Below, piece after piece: positions 1-7,044 of a stretch of DNA of 18,179 nucleotides; position 1 is the stretch's first letter, and each line of letters opens with the position of its first letter. The stretch is from JAWXCM01 sp034408745. GTDB taxonomy: Bacteria; Acidobacteriota; Terriglobia; Bryobacterales; Bryobacteraceae. Location: positions 1-18,179 of the forward strand of contig JAWXCM010000396.1 in NCBI GenBank assembly GCA_034408745.1, read 5' to 3'. A program made the translations under genes and the position numbers. Below the pieces are notes generated by a model. It had not been told where the DNA came from, did no database searches, and saw only the letters and a program-made list of their open reading frames with translations.

Positions 1-1
1 C

Positions 2-79
2 GTCGCCGAAACCCGGGTCGTCCCTGAAAACCTTGACGTCGCCTGGCAAAAGCTCAGCGAAGCATTCCGCCGCCGTTAG
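2..79 (+). CDS. C-terminal end of an unidentified protein (partial)
   Basis: An open frame enters from the left edge and runs 25 codons to a TAG at 77-79. The visible tail contains the stretch NLDVAWQKLSEAFRRR, a plausible amphipathic, basic C-terminus. Third codon positions are mostly G or C (about 17 of 25), in keeping with the neighbouring genes. The product cannot be identified from so short a piece. Its stop codon overlaps the stop of the small gene on the other strand, so the two genes converge with no space between them. It could still be a chance open frame. Confidence 0.45.
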   Translation, partial: VAETRVVPENLDVAWQKLSEAFRRR

Positions 80-291
80 CGGTGGGGCGCGCTGAGTGAA
101 CAGCGCTCATAGCCCTCGATATGCTCGAAATGCGCGGCCATTCCGTTCACGGCCTCGGCATGCGCACGGACACGCCCACCGCACTCGACACACGCGCCGA
201 TGAACCGCCGTTCGCGTTGCCGGCGTAGCAGCGCCTCGGCAATCGTAACCAGTTGACCACTCTGGTCCCGACAACAAGTGCTTCTGGGCAT
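76..291 (-). CDS. Small zinc-ribbon-like protein, 71 aa
   Basis: The protein has a basic N-terminal half followed by a compact Cys/His cluster: C34-x2-C37 (CVECGG), H44, the pair H54 and H57 in AAHFEH, and C64 in CSLS. This spacing looks like a single zinc-binding knuckle. The CxxC...HFxH...C pattern resembles the N-terminal zinc ribbon of the CoiA competence-protein family, but the nuclease part of CoiA is absent; the likeness is my inference. The start is an ATG at 289-291 with only a weak purine stretch (GGAAG) directly before it, so the start is uncertain. It converges on the partial gene at the left edge, sharing two bases of stop codon. Function unknown; nucleic acid or protein binding is possible. 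Confidence 0.7.
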   Translation of the reverse strand: MPRSTCCRDQSGQLVTIAEALLRRQRERRFIGACVECGGRVRAHAEAVNGMAAHFEHIEGYERCSLSAPHR

Positions 292-337
292 ACTTCCAGC
301 GTGACACGATTAGGCACCGCGAGGCGTCCACCGTGCG

Positions 338-1012
338 ATGGCAACTGAAACGACTTCGACAGTAATCGCCCTGTTCACAAACCGTGAATCGGCGGAACGC
401 GCGGTTTCCGCACTCTCCAGTGCGGGTTATACCCAGGATCATGTGAGCGTTGTGTCGGGCGATACCCGTGGCAACGAGCACGAAACTCCCAACCTCGATC
501 CGGTGCTCACACCCGGTTCCTTCGACGCTCCCACCGGAGCCGCCATAGGTGGCTTTGCCGGATTCGTCGGCGGTATTCTCGCCCTCGCGATCCCCGGCAT
601 CGGCCCCATCATCGCCGCCGGACCGCTGGCAGCCGCAATCATGGGCGCCAGCGTCGGCGCCGCAGCCGGCGGACTGCTCGGCGGTCTCAAGGAACATGGA
701 GTTCCGGAGAACGACGCCCACCGGGTCGCCGAGGCTATCCGCAACGGACGCACAATGGTGGCGGTTCACGCGCCCCACGACCATGCCGGCAAGGTTGCTG
801 ACATTCTCGACGAAAATGGCGCCCTCGACACCACAGATGTGGAAGGCGACGCCACCGGCATTCCAGGCAGTGTCACTCCCGTAACCTACAACCCGAGAGC
901 CGGCGTGCCCTTCACCACGGAGGACAGCCTGGTGGAGCGCCAGAAGGAAAACGAGCGCCGCTCCGACATCTACCCCGGCATTACAGGCTCCGGTTCCGGC
1001 CCCAACTCCTGA
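338..1012 (+). CDS. YflT-domain general stress protein with glycine-zipper core
   Basis: Residues 7-45 (STVIALFTNRESAERAVSAL onward) match the start of the heat-induced stress protein YflT / general stress protein 17M fold, in which a small alpha/beta unit begins with a residue pattern like this one. Residues 66-116 are a Gly/Ala-rich hydrophobic stretch (repeated GG, GxxxG spacing, PGIGP) that probably forms a membrane-inserting glycine-zipper hairpin. Residues 124-163 (AHRVAEAIRNGRTMVAVHAP) resemble the second half of the YflT domain, so the hydrophobic hairpin looks inserted into the domain. The C-terminal 50 residues are polar and probably disordered. The start is the ATG at 338; GAGG at 321-324 is rather far upstream as a ribosome binding site. 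Such proteins are generally stress-induced, and their biochemical role is not established. Confidence 0.85.
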   Translation: MATETTSTVIALFTNRESAERAVSALSSAGYTQDHVSVVSGDTRGNEHETPNLDPVLTPGSFDAPTGAAIGGFAGFVGGILALAIPGIGPIIAAGPLAAAIMGASVGAAAGGLLGGLKEHGVPENDAHRVAEAIRNGRTMVAVHAPHDHAGKVADILDENGALDTTDVEGDATGIPGSVTPVTYNPRAGVPFTTEDSLVERQKENERRSDIYPGITGSGSGPNS

Positions 1013-1021
1013 TTTCCTTGT

Positions 1022-1070
1022 AAAGGGTCGGTTCGCACGCCGAGTGGTATACACTGCGGAACGACCCTTT
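1022..1070 (+). promoter_or_regulatory. Long hairpin abutting the aquaporin start codon
   Basis: AAAGGGTCG at 1022-1030 pairs with CGACCCTTT at 1062-1070. The helix continues through 1032-1036 with 1056-1060 after one mismatch and with one G-U pair. An apical stem AGTG (1043-1046) pairs with CACT (1052-1055) over a five-base loop. The aquaporin ATG follows immediately at 1071, so the 3' arm occupies the place of the ribosome binding site. It could be a translational control hairpin, a DNA operator, or a terminator for the stress gene, whose stop is only 10 bases upstream. The structure is seen directly; its role is inferred. Confidence 0.6.
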
Positions 1071-1835
1071 ATGAAAAATCGGCTCCTCGCAGAAGTCGTG
1101 GCCGAAGCATTCGGCACATTTGTGATCATCACCTTCGGCTGTGGCGTTGTTGCCATGGTGGTTCTCTTCGGGCATGGCACACAGAATGAGATAGTCAACG
1201 GTGGCTTTACGAACATCACCATCGCCTGGGGCCTCGGCGTCACCATGGGCGTGTACATGACGGCCAAAATTAGCGGAGGGCATCTGAATCCCGCCGTCAC
1301 GCTCGCGATGGCCGTGTTTCGCGGCTTCCCCTGGTGGAGGGTGCTGCCTTACATGGCCGCCCAGGTATTCGGCGCATTCCTGGGAGCCGCGCTCGTCTAC
1401 CTGAACTACCGGCCCGCATTCCTGAAGTACGACCCCTCGCTCTCCCAGTCGGCCGGAGTCTTCGCGACTTTCCCCGCCTTTCCCGATCTGCCCATGGCCG
1501 GCTTCCTCGATCAGGTCATCGGTACCTTTCTTCTGCTCCTTCTGATCTTCACACTCACAGATGAGGACAACGCGACCCCGCCAGGCTGGCTGGTCCCAAT
1601 CCTGGTGGGCTTTTCGGTGATCGCGATCGGCATGTCGTTCGGTGGCATGCACGGCTACGCCATCAATCCCGCCCGCGACTTCGGCCCCCGGCTGTTCACC
1701 CTGGTAGCCGGCTTCAGCAACAACGGCTTTTCCGACGGAACGTTCCTGGTGCCACTCATCGCTCCACTCATCGGCGGACTCGCCGGAGCGGGAGCCTACG
1801 ATCTGCTCATCCGCCGCTGGCTGCGCGAAGAGTAG
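1071..1835 (+). CDS. MIP-family glycerol/water channel (GlpF-like aquaporin)
   Basis: This is a six-helix membrane channel of 254 residues for passive movement of glycerol, water or other small uncharged solutes across the inner membrane. Both pore signatures are intact: NPA at 73-75 (GGHLNPAVT) and NPA at 199-201 followed by R202 and D203 (NPARDFGPRLF). The Asp after NPAR is typical of aquaglyceroporins such as GlpF rather than water-only channels. W53 (IAWGLG), Y197 and R202 probably help form the selectivity filter. I prefer the ATG at 1071 because MKNRLLAE is the usual MIP N-terminus. An in-frame GTG at 1044 would add nine residues but lies within the apical part of the upstream hairpin. 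There is no glycerol kinase beside it, so glycerol use cannot be concluded; osmotic adjustment next to a stress gene is equally plausible. Confidence 0.93.
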   Translation: MKNRLLAEVVAEAFGTFVIITFGCGVVAMVVLFGHGTQNEIVNGGFTNITIAWGLGVTMGVYMTAKISGGHLNPAVTLAMAVFRGFPWWRVLPYMAAQVFGAFLGAALVYLNYRPAFLKYDPSLSQSAGVFATFPAFPDLPMAGFLDQVIGTFLLLLLIFTLTDEDNATPPGWLVPILVGFSVIAIGMSFGGMHGYAINPARDFGPRLFTLVAGFSNNGFSDGTFLVPLIAPLIGGLAGAGAYDLLIRRWLREE

Positions 1836-1848
1836 AGACAGGCAGCGG
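1814..1848 (+). terminator. Weak stem-loop at the end of the aquaporin gene
   Basis: CCGCTGGC at 1814-1821 can pair with GGCAGCGG at 1841-1848 with one internal mismatch. The loop spans the stop codon. Only two T residues follow, so this is a poor candidate for an intrinsic terminator. It also overlaps the region where the GH2 promoter should lie. Confidence 0.22.
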
Positions 1849-1849
1849 T

Positions 1850-1855
1850 TATAAG
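1850..1855 (+). promoter_or_regulatory. Possible -10 box for a leaderless GH2 transcript
   Basis: TATAAG lies eight bases before the GH2 ATG at 1864, and no Shine-Dalgarno sequence is visible between them. The spacing fits transcription that starts at or next to the start codon. No convincing -35 element is seen, so confidence is low. Confidence 0.25.
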
Positions 1856-1863
1856 ATGGGCGC

Positions 1864-3663
1864 ATGCGATTTGTATGTCTCGCGGCCGCGGCACTCCTGT
1901 GCTCGGCCGCAGCCCAGGAAATTCCCCGTCCCGAATATCCCCAGCCGCAGTTCCAGCGCGAGCAGTGGCAGACCCTGAACGGCCAGTGGGAGTTCGCCTT
2001 CGACGACCGCGACGAGGGAATCGCGCAGAACTGGTCCGCTGCCGACCACAAGCTGAGCAGGAACATCCTGGTCCCCTTCTGTTTCGAAAGCAAAAAGAGC
2101 GGCATCGGCGACACGTCGTTCCACGCCGTCGTCTGGTACCGCCGAACCTTTCAGGTTCCCGCTGGCTGGACCGGCAAGCGAACCCTGCTGCACTTCGGAG
2201 CAGTCGATTACCGAGCCACCGTCTGGGTTAACGGCCGAGTCGCAGGATCGCACGAAGGCGGCAGCGTGCCCTTCCGCTTCGACATAACGCCGCTGCTCAG
2301 GACCGGCGCCCCTAACATCGTCACTGTGCGCGCAGAGGATCCACCCACCGACCGCTATGTCCCCCGGGGCAAACAGTACTGGGAGCCAAAATCGCGAGGC
2401 ATCTTCTACACCCGCACCACTGGCATCTGGCAGCCAGTCTGGCTGGAATCCGCAGGCCAGAGCTGGCTCGACCGCGTCCGCTCCACCAGCGCGCTCGACG
2501 GCTCCGTCCAGTTCGAGGCACTCGTTGAAAAGTCGGAGCCAGGCACGGAGTTCCACGCCACCGTCCGCAACGGCAAAGACGTAGTGGCCTCCGGCATGGG
2601 CATCGCCGAGGGCCCCCGCGCCACGGCCGGAGCGGTGGTGCGCAATCCACGCCTCTGGTCGGTAGCAACCCCGAACCTCTACGATGTGACGTTTGAGCTG
2701 AAGCGCAACGGTGCCGTTGTCGACCGCGTGCAGTCCTACATCGGATTCCGCACCGTCGGCGTCGAAGGCAAACGCGTCACTCTGAACAACCGGCCCATCT
2801 ATCTGAAGTTCGTCCTTGACCAGGGCTACTGGCCCGAAAGCACCCTCACTCCGCCCACCGACGAAGCCATGAAGTTCGACATTCAGATGATGAAGGACAT
2901 GGGCTTCAACGGCGCGCGGAAGCATCAGAAACTGGAAGACCCGCGGTTCCTCTACTGGGCCGACAAAATGGGCTTCCTCGTCTCGAGCGAGGCGGCCAAC
3001 GCCTACCTGTTCGACGAAGGCTACGTCGAGCGCTTCACCAAAGAATGGACCGAGTCCGTAAACCGCGACTACAGCCATCCGTCGATCGTCATGTGGGTTC
3101 CCATCAACGAAAGCTGGGGCACGCCGAACCTTCGCGATCCGCGCCAGCAGCAGCATCTGCGGTCCATGTACACGCTCACCAAATCGCTCGACGCAACCCG
3201 GCTCGTCATCGACAACGACGGCTGGGAACACAGCGATATGACCGACCTGATGGCCATTCACGACTACGCGGCCCGCGGGGAACTGCTCACCGCCAAATAC
3301 AAGGACGTCAAGGGCATGCCCGGCGAAGAGATCCCCGACAATGCCCGCAAAGCAATGGCGCCAGGCAACAAATACAACGGCACGCTTCTGTATCTTTCTG
3401 AGTTCGGCGGCATCTCCTACCTCATGCCGGGACAGATGGCGCCCGAGGGCGCGTGGGGATACTCCGGCCTCGAGAAAGACCAGGAGGCTGCAACACGCAG
3501 GCTGGCGAGCCTCTGGGTGGCGATTCAGAACCTGCCCTTTGCGGGCATCTGCTACACCCAGCTCACCGACGTAGAGCAGGAGATCAACGGACTGATGACT
3601 TACGACAGGAAACCGAAGTTCGACGTGAAGCAACTGAAGCAACTCAACGACGCACTTCACTAA
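1864..3663 (+). CDS. Secreted glycoside hydrolase family 2 enzyme (beta-galactosidase/glucuronidase-like)
   Basis: A 599-residue exported retaining glycosidase. Residues 1-18 form a signal peptide ending in SAAAQE. Residues of about 25-190 are the GH2 sugar-binding jelly roll (LNGQWEFAFDDR, VDYRATVWVNG). About 190-300 is the Ig-like middle domain, and the rest is the TIM barrel (MGFNGARKHQ, then WADKMGFLV). The acid/base is E416 in PINESWG, preceded by Asn as in the GH2 clan. The nucleophile is E513 in LSEFGG. The length fits the short three-domain GH2 type rather than 1000-residue LacZ. The sugar cannot be fixed from sequence: beta-galactoside, glucuronide or mannoside all remain possible. 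The enzyme probably works in the periplasm or outside. The next gene begins three bases after its stop, so the two should be co-expressed. Confidence 0.93.
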   Translation: MRFVCLAAAALLCSAAAQEIPRPEYPQPQFQREQWQTLNGQWEFAFDDRDEGIAQNWSAADHKLSRNILVPFCFESKKSGIGDTSFHAVVWYRRTFQVPAGWTGKRTLLHFGAVDYRATVWVNGRVAGSHEGGSVPFRFDITPLLRTGAPNIVTVRAEDPPTDRYVPRGKQYWEPKSRGIFYTRTTGIWQPVWLESAGQSWLDRVRSTSALDGSVQFEALVEKSEPGTEFHATVRNGKDVVASGMGIAEGPRATAGAVVRNPRLWSVATPNLYDVTFELKRNGAVVDRVQSYIGFRTVGVEGKRVTLNNRPIYLKFVLDQGYWPESTLTPPTDEAMKFDIQMMKDMGFNGARKHQKLEDPRFLYWADKMGFLVSSEAANAYLFDEGYVERFTKEWTESVNRDYSHPSIVMWVPINESWGTPNLRDPRQQQHLRSMYTLTKSLDATRLVIDNDGWEHSDMTDLMAIHDYAARGELLTAKYKDVKGMPGEEIPDNARKAMAPGNKYNGTLLYLSEFGGISYLMPGQMAPEGAWGYSGLEKDQEAATRRLASLWVAIQNLPFAGICYTQLTDVEQEINGLMTYDRKPKFDVKQLKQLNDALH

Positions 3664-3666
3664 AAC

Positions 3667-4320
3667 ATGGAAGAACGAGTTTGTATTGTCATTGGCGCGG
3701 GACCGGGACTCGGCCGCGCAGTCGCGGAACGTTTTGCGGGCGAGGGCTGCCGTATCGGCCTCATCGCGCGCAATGCCGCCAACCTTGAGGATCTGGCTGC
3801 GTCCATCCGCGCCCGAGGCGTAATGGCCGCGGTAGCGGCAGCCGACGCCGGAGACGAGGTTTCCCTGCGCGCCGCGCTCGGCTCAGTCGTCGCCCAGCTG
3901 GGCCCGGCCACTGTGCTGGTCTACAACGCCGTCGCATCCACCGCGGGGCCTCCCTCGCAGGTTTCGCCCGAGGACCTGAATGCCGATTTCCGCGTCAACG
4001 TGACGGGTGCCGTGACAGCCGTCCAGACCGTGCTGCCCGCAATGAAAGCGGCCGGCTCAGGCGCGATCCTGCTCACCGGAGGCGGGCTCGGCCTCCACCC
4101 AAACGCGCAAGTCGCATCGTTGTCTTTGGGCAAGACCGGAGTTCGCTGCCTCGCCTTCATGCTCGCCCAGGAGCTCCGCAATACCGGCATCCGTGTCGCG
4201 ACCATCACCATATCCGGATACATACAGGCTGGCACCCACTTCGACCCCAGCCGCATCGCCGATGTCTACTGGCAGGCCGCCACCGGCGGCAAGTCCGATA
4301 TCGAGATCGTCTACAAATAG
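3667..4320 (+). CDS. SDR-fold protein lacking the catalytic Ser and Tyr
   Basis: A short-chain dehydrogenase/reductase Rossmann fold of 217 residues. The nucleotide-binding glycine motif is present (G10, G14 and G16 in GAGPGLG), as are N87 in the NAG-like position (VYNAV) and the structural N111. The YxxxK motif is altered: K156 in SLSLGK is kept, but the Tyr position is L152, and the catalytic Ser position falls in TGGG (about G139). It may therefore bind NAD(P) without normal hydride-transfer chemistry, or use another residue such as S151 or S153. SDR members with an SLGK-type motif exist, so this is probably a subfamily trait and not decay. It begins three bases after the GH2 stop with no clear ribosome binding site, so translation is probably coupled. 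The substrate is unknown, though the context hints at sugar metabolism. Confidence 0.85.
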   Translation: MEERVCIVIGAGPGLGRAVAERFAGEGCRIGLIARNAANLEDLAASIRARGVMAAVAAADAGDEVSLRAALGSVVAQLGPATVLVYNAVASTAGPPSQVSPEDLNADFRVNVTGAVTAVQTVLPAMKAAGSGAILLTGGGLGLHPNAQVASLSLGKTGVRCLAFMLAQELRNTGIRVATITISGYIQAGTHFDPSRIADVYWQAATGGKSDIEIVYK

Positions 4321-4321
4321 A

Positions 4322-4353
4322 AAGGGCCCGCTTCTCCACAGAAGCGGGCCCTT
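4322..4353. terminator. Strong bidirectional terminator between convergent genes
   Basis: AAGGGCCCGCTTCT at 4322-4335 pairs perfectly with AGAAGCGGGCCCTT at 4340-4353 around a CCAC loop: 14 bp, mostly G-C. It lies between the stop of the SDR gene (+) and the stop of the pyrophosphatase gene (-). The T tract is short on both strands (TT on +, TTT on -), which is common in GC-rich genomes. The position between two convergent stops makes termination the most likely role. Confidence 0.85.
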
Positions 4354-4376
4354 ACCCAACTTAGCGACTGCGTGGG

Positions 4377-6872
4377 TTACCGATGCGCCGGAGCTTCGGC
4401 TGCCGCCGTGACGGTGATCTCCGAGCCGATCCGCATACCGTAGAACGAGCGGTGTACGAAGAACATCGAAACCAGCAGGAACACAGCAGCCAGGATCAGG
4501 CAAAGAACAGGACCCTGCTGTGCCGACAGAGATACACCGAGTTCCACCGCGAGCAGACCGAACAGCGTGGTGAACTTGATGACCGGGTTCAGAGCCACCG
4601 ACGACGTGTCCTTGAAAGGATCGCCAACAGTGTCGCCGACCACGCACGCCGCGTGCAGATCGGTGCCCTTCATCTTCAGTTCGGTTTCCACGATCTTCTT
4701 TGCGTTATCCCAGGCGCCGCCGGCATTCGCCATGAAGATGGCCTGGAACAGTCCAAACAGCGCGATCGAGATCAGGTAGCCGATAAAGAAATACGGCTCC
4801 ACGAAGGCGAACGCCAAAGTACCGAAGAACACCGCGAGGAAGATGTTGAGCATGCCCTTCTGTGCGTACTTGGTACAGATTTCAACCACCTTTTTCGAGT
4901 CCTCGACCGACGCTTTGGTGACAGTGTCATCCAGCCGGATATTGGCCTTGATGAATTCCACAGCGCGGTACGCACCAGTCGCCACAGCCTGCGTGGCCGC
5001 GCCGGTGAACCAGTAGATCATCGCGCCACCTGTAATCAGACCCAGCAGGAACGGCGGGTGAAGGATCGTCAGCTTGGAGAGCAGTTCGGGCTGCAGCCCG
5101 TGGGTGAGCAGCATCACGATGGAGAAGATCATCGTCGTTGCTCCGACCACAGCAGTGCCGATCAGCACCGGCTTGGCTGTTGCCTTGAACGTGTTGCCCG
5201 CACCATCGTTCTCTTCCAGCAGGTCCTTGCCGATTTCGAACTCCGGGTGGAAGCCGAAGTCGCGCTGGATTTCTTTCTCAATGCCGGGGATGTGCTCAAT
5301 GGTGGAGAGCTCATACACCGACTGCGCGTTGTCCGTCACCGGACCGTAGGAATCGACCGCGATCGTGACCGGGCCCATTCCGAGGAACCCGAAGGCGACA
5401 AGACCGAAGGCGAAGACGGCCGGAGCCAGCATCAGCGCTTCCAGCCCGAAGAGACTGACAAAGTATGCAACGCTCATCAGAGCTACCATCGCCAGACCCA
5501 GCCAGTATGCGCTGAAGTTACCAGCGACAAATCCTGCCAGGATGTTCAGCGACGCGCCGCCCTCGCGTGACGCCGTCACCACTTCACGTACGTGGCTCGA
5601 TTCGGTGGAGGTGAACACTTTGACCAGCTCGGGAATAATCGCGCCTGCCAGGGTACCGCAGGTGATTACAGTCGCCAGTTTCCACCACAGCGACGGGTCG
5701 CCGCCGATGTTCGGGATCATGAAGTACGACGAGACGTAGGTCAGAACCACGGAGACGACGGAGGTCAGCCAGACCAGATTGGTCAGCGGAGCCTCAAAGT
5801 TCATCTTCTTCACCTTCTCGTACTTCGCTTTGGCCAACGCATCGTTGATGAAGTAGGAAAGAGCGGAAGCGATCACCATCACGACACGCATGACGAAGAT
5901 CCAGACCAGCAGTTCCACCTGCACCACCGGGTTCTTCACGGCAAGCAGGATGAAGGAGATCAGCGCGACGCCGGTAACGCCGTACGTCTCAAAACCGTCC
6001 GCGCTGGGTCCAACGGAATCGCCCGCGTTGTCGCCCGTGCAGTCGGCGATGACGCCCGGGTTACGTGCGTCGTCTTCTTTGATCTTGAATACGATCTTCA
6101 TCAGATCGGCGCCGATGTCGGCGATCTTCGTAAAGATGCCGCCGGCGATGCGCAGTGCAGCCGCGCCCAGCGATTCACCAATCGCGAAACCGATGAAGCA
6201 GGATCCGGCATAGTCGCCGGGGATGAACAACAGGATGATCAGCATGAGCAGGAGCTCAACGCTGATCAGCAGCATGCCGATACTGATACCGGCCTGCAGC
6301 GGAATCGCATAACAAGGGAACGGTAATCCCCGAAGGCTGGCAAAGGCCGTGCGGGAATTCGCAAAAGTATTCACTCGAATTCCGAACCAGGCCACGCCAA
6401 AGCTGCCGGCGATTCCGACAAGACTGAACATCACGATCACCGCCACCTTCACAAACTCGAATTGCTGAAGCACACCGAAGTAGAAGATGATGATGGTTCC
6501 GATGAACGCCTCGAGAATCATCAGGAACTTGCCCTGCGTAATCAGATACGTCTTGCAGGTCTCGTAGATAAGCTCCGAGATTTCCAGCATCGACTTATGC
6601 ACCGGCAAATTCTTGAGGTGCATATACATCGCGAGGCCGAAGACAAGGCCAAGACAGCAAACGACCAGACCGTACATTAAGAGCGTACGGCCTCCAATAG
6701 AACCGCCGAGGAAAGTCGCCAAATCCAGATCCGGCAGGATCAGGTTGGCCTCACCCCCTGGACGGTGTTCTCCCTGCGCCATCATGGGCACAGCAAGGAG
6801 CAGGGCGAAGAGCACTGTAGTGAACAGACGAACTATCGAACGCCGCTCATTCGTACTCTGAAGTGCAATCAT
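4377..6872 (-). CDS. hppA: Membrane-bound proton-translocating pyrophosphatase
   Basis: A multi-helix integral membrane pump that couples pyrophosphate hydrolysis to cation export. The Mg-PPi site is recognisable: D252 and D256 with K259 in DIGADLMK, acidic E266-D267-D268 followed by RNP, and D281 and D285 in TGDNAGD. GNTFKATAKP carries K563 at the position where K+-independent enzymes have Lys and K+-dependent ones Ala, so a K+-independent proton pump is predicted. The flanking FKATAKP differs from the usual K+-independent sequence and suggests a divergent clade. Residues 12-33 form an extra hydrophobic, signal-like segment ending near MMAQ. I chose the ATG at 6872 (831 residues) because AGGGGGA lies nine bases before it. 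The ATG at 6935 would add 21 residues that read through the leader repeat. The cell could use the pump to recover energy from biosynthetic PPi. Confidence 0.94.
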   Translation of the reverse strand: MIALQSTNERRSIVRLFTTVLFALLLAVPMMAQGEHRPGGEANLILPDLDLATFLGGSIGGRTLLMYGLVVCCLGLVFGLAMYMHLKNLPVHKSMLEISELIYETCKTYLITQGKFLMILEAFIGTIIIFYFGVLQQFEFVKVAVIVMFSLVGIAGSFGVAWFGIRVNTFANSRTAFASLRGLPFPCYAIPLQAGISIGMLLISVELLLMLIILLFIPGDYAGSCFIGFAIGESLGAAALRIAGGIFTKIADIGADLMKIVFKIKEDDARNPGVIADCTGDNAGDSVGPSADGFETYGVTGVALISFILLAVKNPVVQVELLVWIFVMRVVMVIASALSYFINDALAKAKYEKVKKMNFEAPLTNLVWLTSVVSVVLTYVSSYFMIPNIGGDPSLWWKLATVITCGTLAGAIIPELVKVFTSTESSHVREVVTASREGGASLNILAGFVAGNFSAYWLGLAMVALMSVAYFVSLFGLEALMLAPAVFAFGLVAFGFLGMGPVTIAVDSYGPVTDNAQSVYELSTIEHIPGIEKEIQRDFGFHPEFEIGKDLLEENDGAGNTFKATAKPVLIGTAVVGATTMIFSIVMLLTHGLQPELLSKLTILHPPFLLGLITGGAMIYWFTGAATQAVATGAYRAVEFIKANIRLDDTVTKASVEDSKKVVEICTKYAQKGMLNIFLAVFFGTLAFAFVEPYFFIGYLISIALFGLFQAIFMANAGGAWDNAKKIVETELKMKGTDLHAACVVGDTVGDPFKDTSSVALNPVIKFTTLFGLLAVELGVSLSAQQGPVLCLILAAVFLLVSMFFVHRSFYGMRIGSEITVTAAAEAPAHR

Positions 6873-6887
6873 GCTTTCGGGTCCCCC

Positions 6888-6962
6888 TAACTTGTTGGTT
6901 GTGGAGAAACTAGTAGTGCAACCAGGGTTCCACAACGCCCTATACGATATACCAACAAGTTA
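6888..6962 (-). promoter_or_regulatory. 12-bp inverted repeat in the hppA leader
   Basis: TAACTTGTTGGT at 6888-6899 is perfectly repeated inverted as ACCAACAAGTTA at 6951-6962. A nested 8-bp repeat pairs 6898-6905 (GTTGTGGA) with 6929-6936 (TCCACAAC), so in RNA the two helices would nearly stack. The proximal arm ends right before the hppA ribosome binding site. Alternatively it is DNA control: TTTGCC (6975-6970), a 17-base spacer and TATATC (6952-6947) form a weak promoter whose spacer overlaps the distal arm, as an operator would. The repeat is seen directly; the choice between RNA leader and paired operator is open. Confidence 0.6.
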
Positions 6963-7044
6963 CGGACTGGCAAACGACACAGTGTGGTGAAATTCCGCAG
7001 CCCCACCCTTCCGACGGGAGGTTCACTCGGGTCAATTGGCGCAA

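Noticed and set aside
107..1300. 397-codon open frame on the - strand across the stress and aquaporin genes
   Set aside because: It is antisense to two genes with clear motifs and has no recognisable domain; long antisense frames are expected at this GC content.
1849..3660. 603-codon open frame antisense to the whole GH2 gene
   Set aside because: The + strand GH2 has both catalytic glutamates and a signal peptide. The antisense product is an Ala/Val/Gly-rich string without motifs, a by-product of GC-biased codons.
4383..6326. 395- and 244-codon open frames on + within the pyrophosphatase gene
   Set aside because: The products are His/Gln/Arg-rich shadows with no hydrophobic core, lying on a certain - strand gene.
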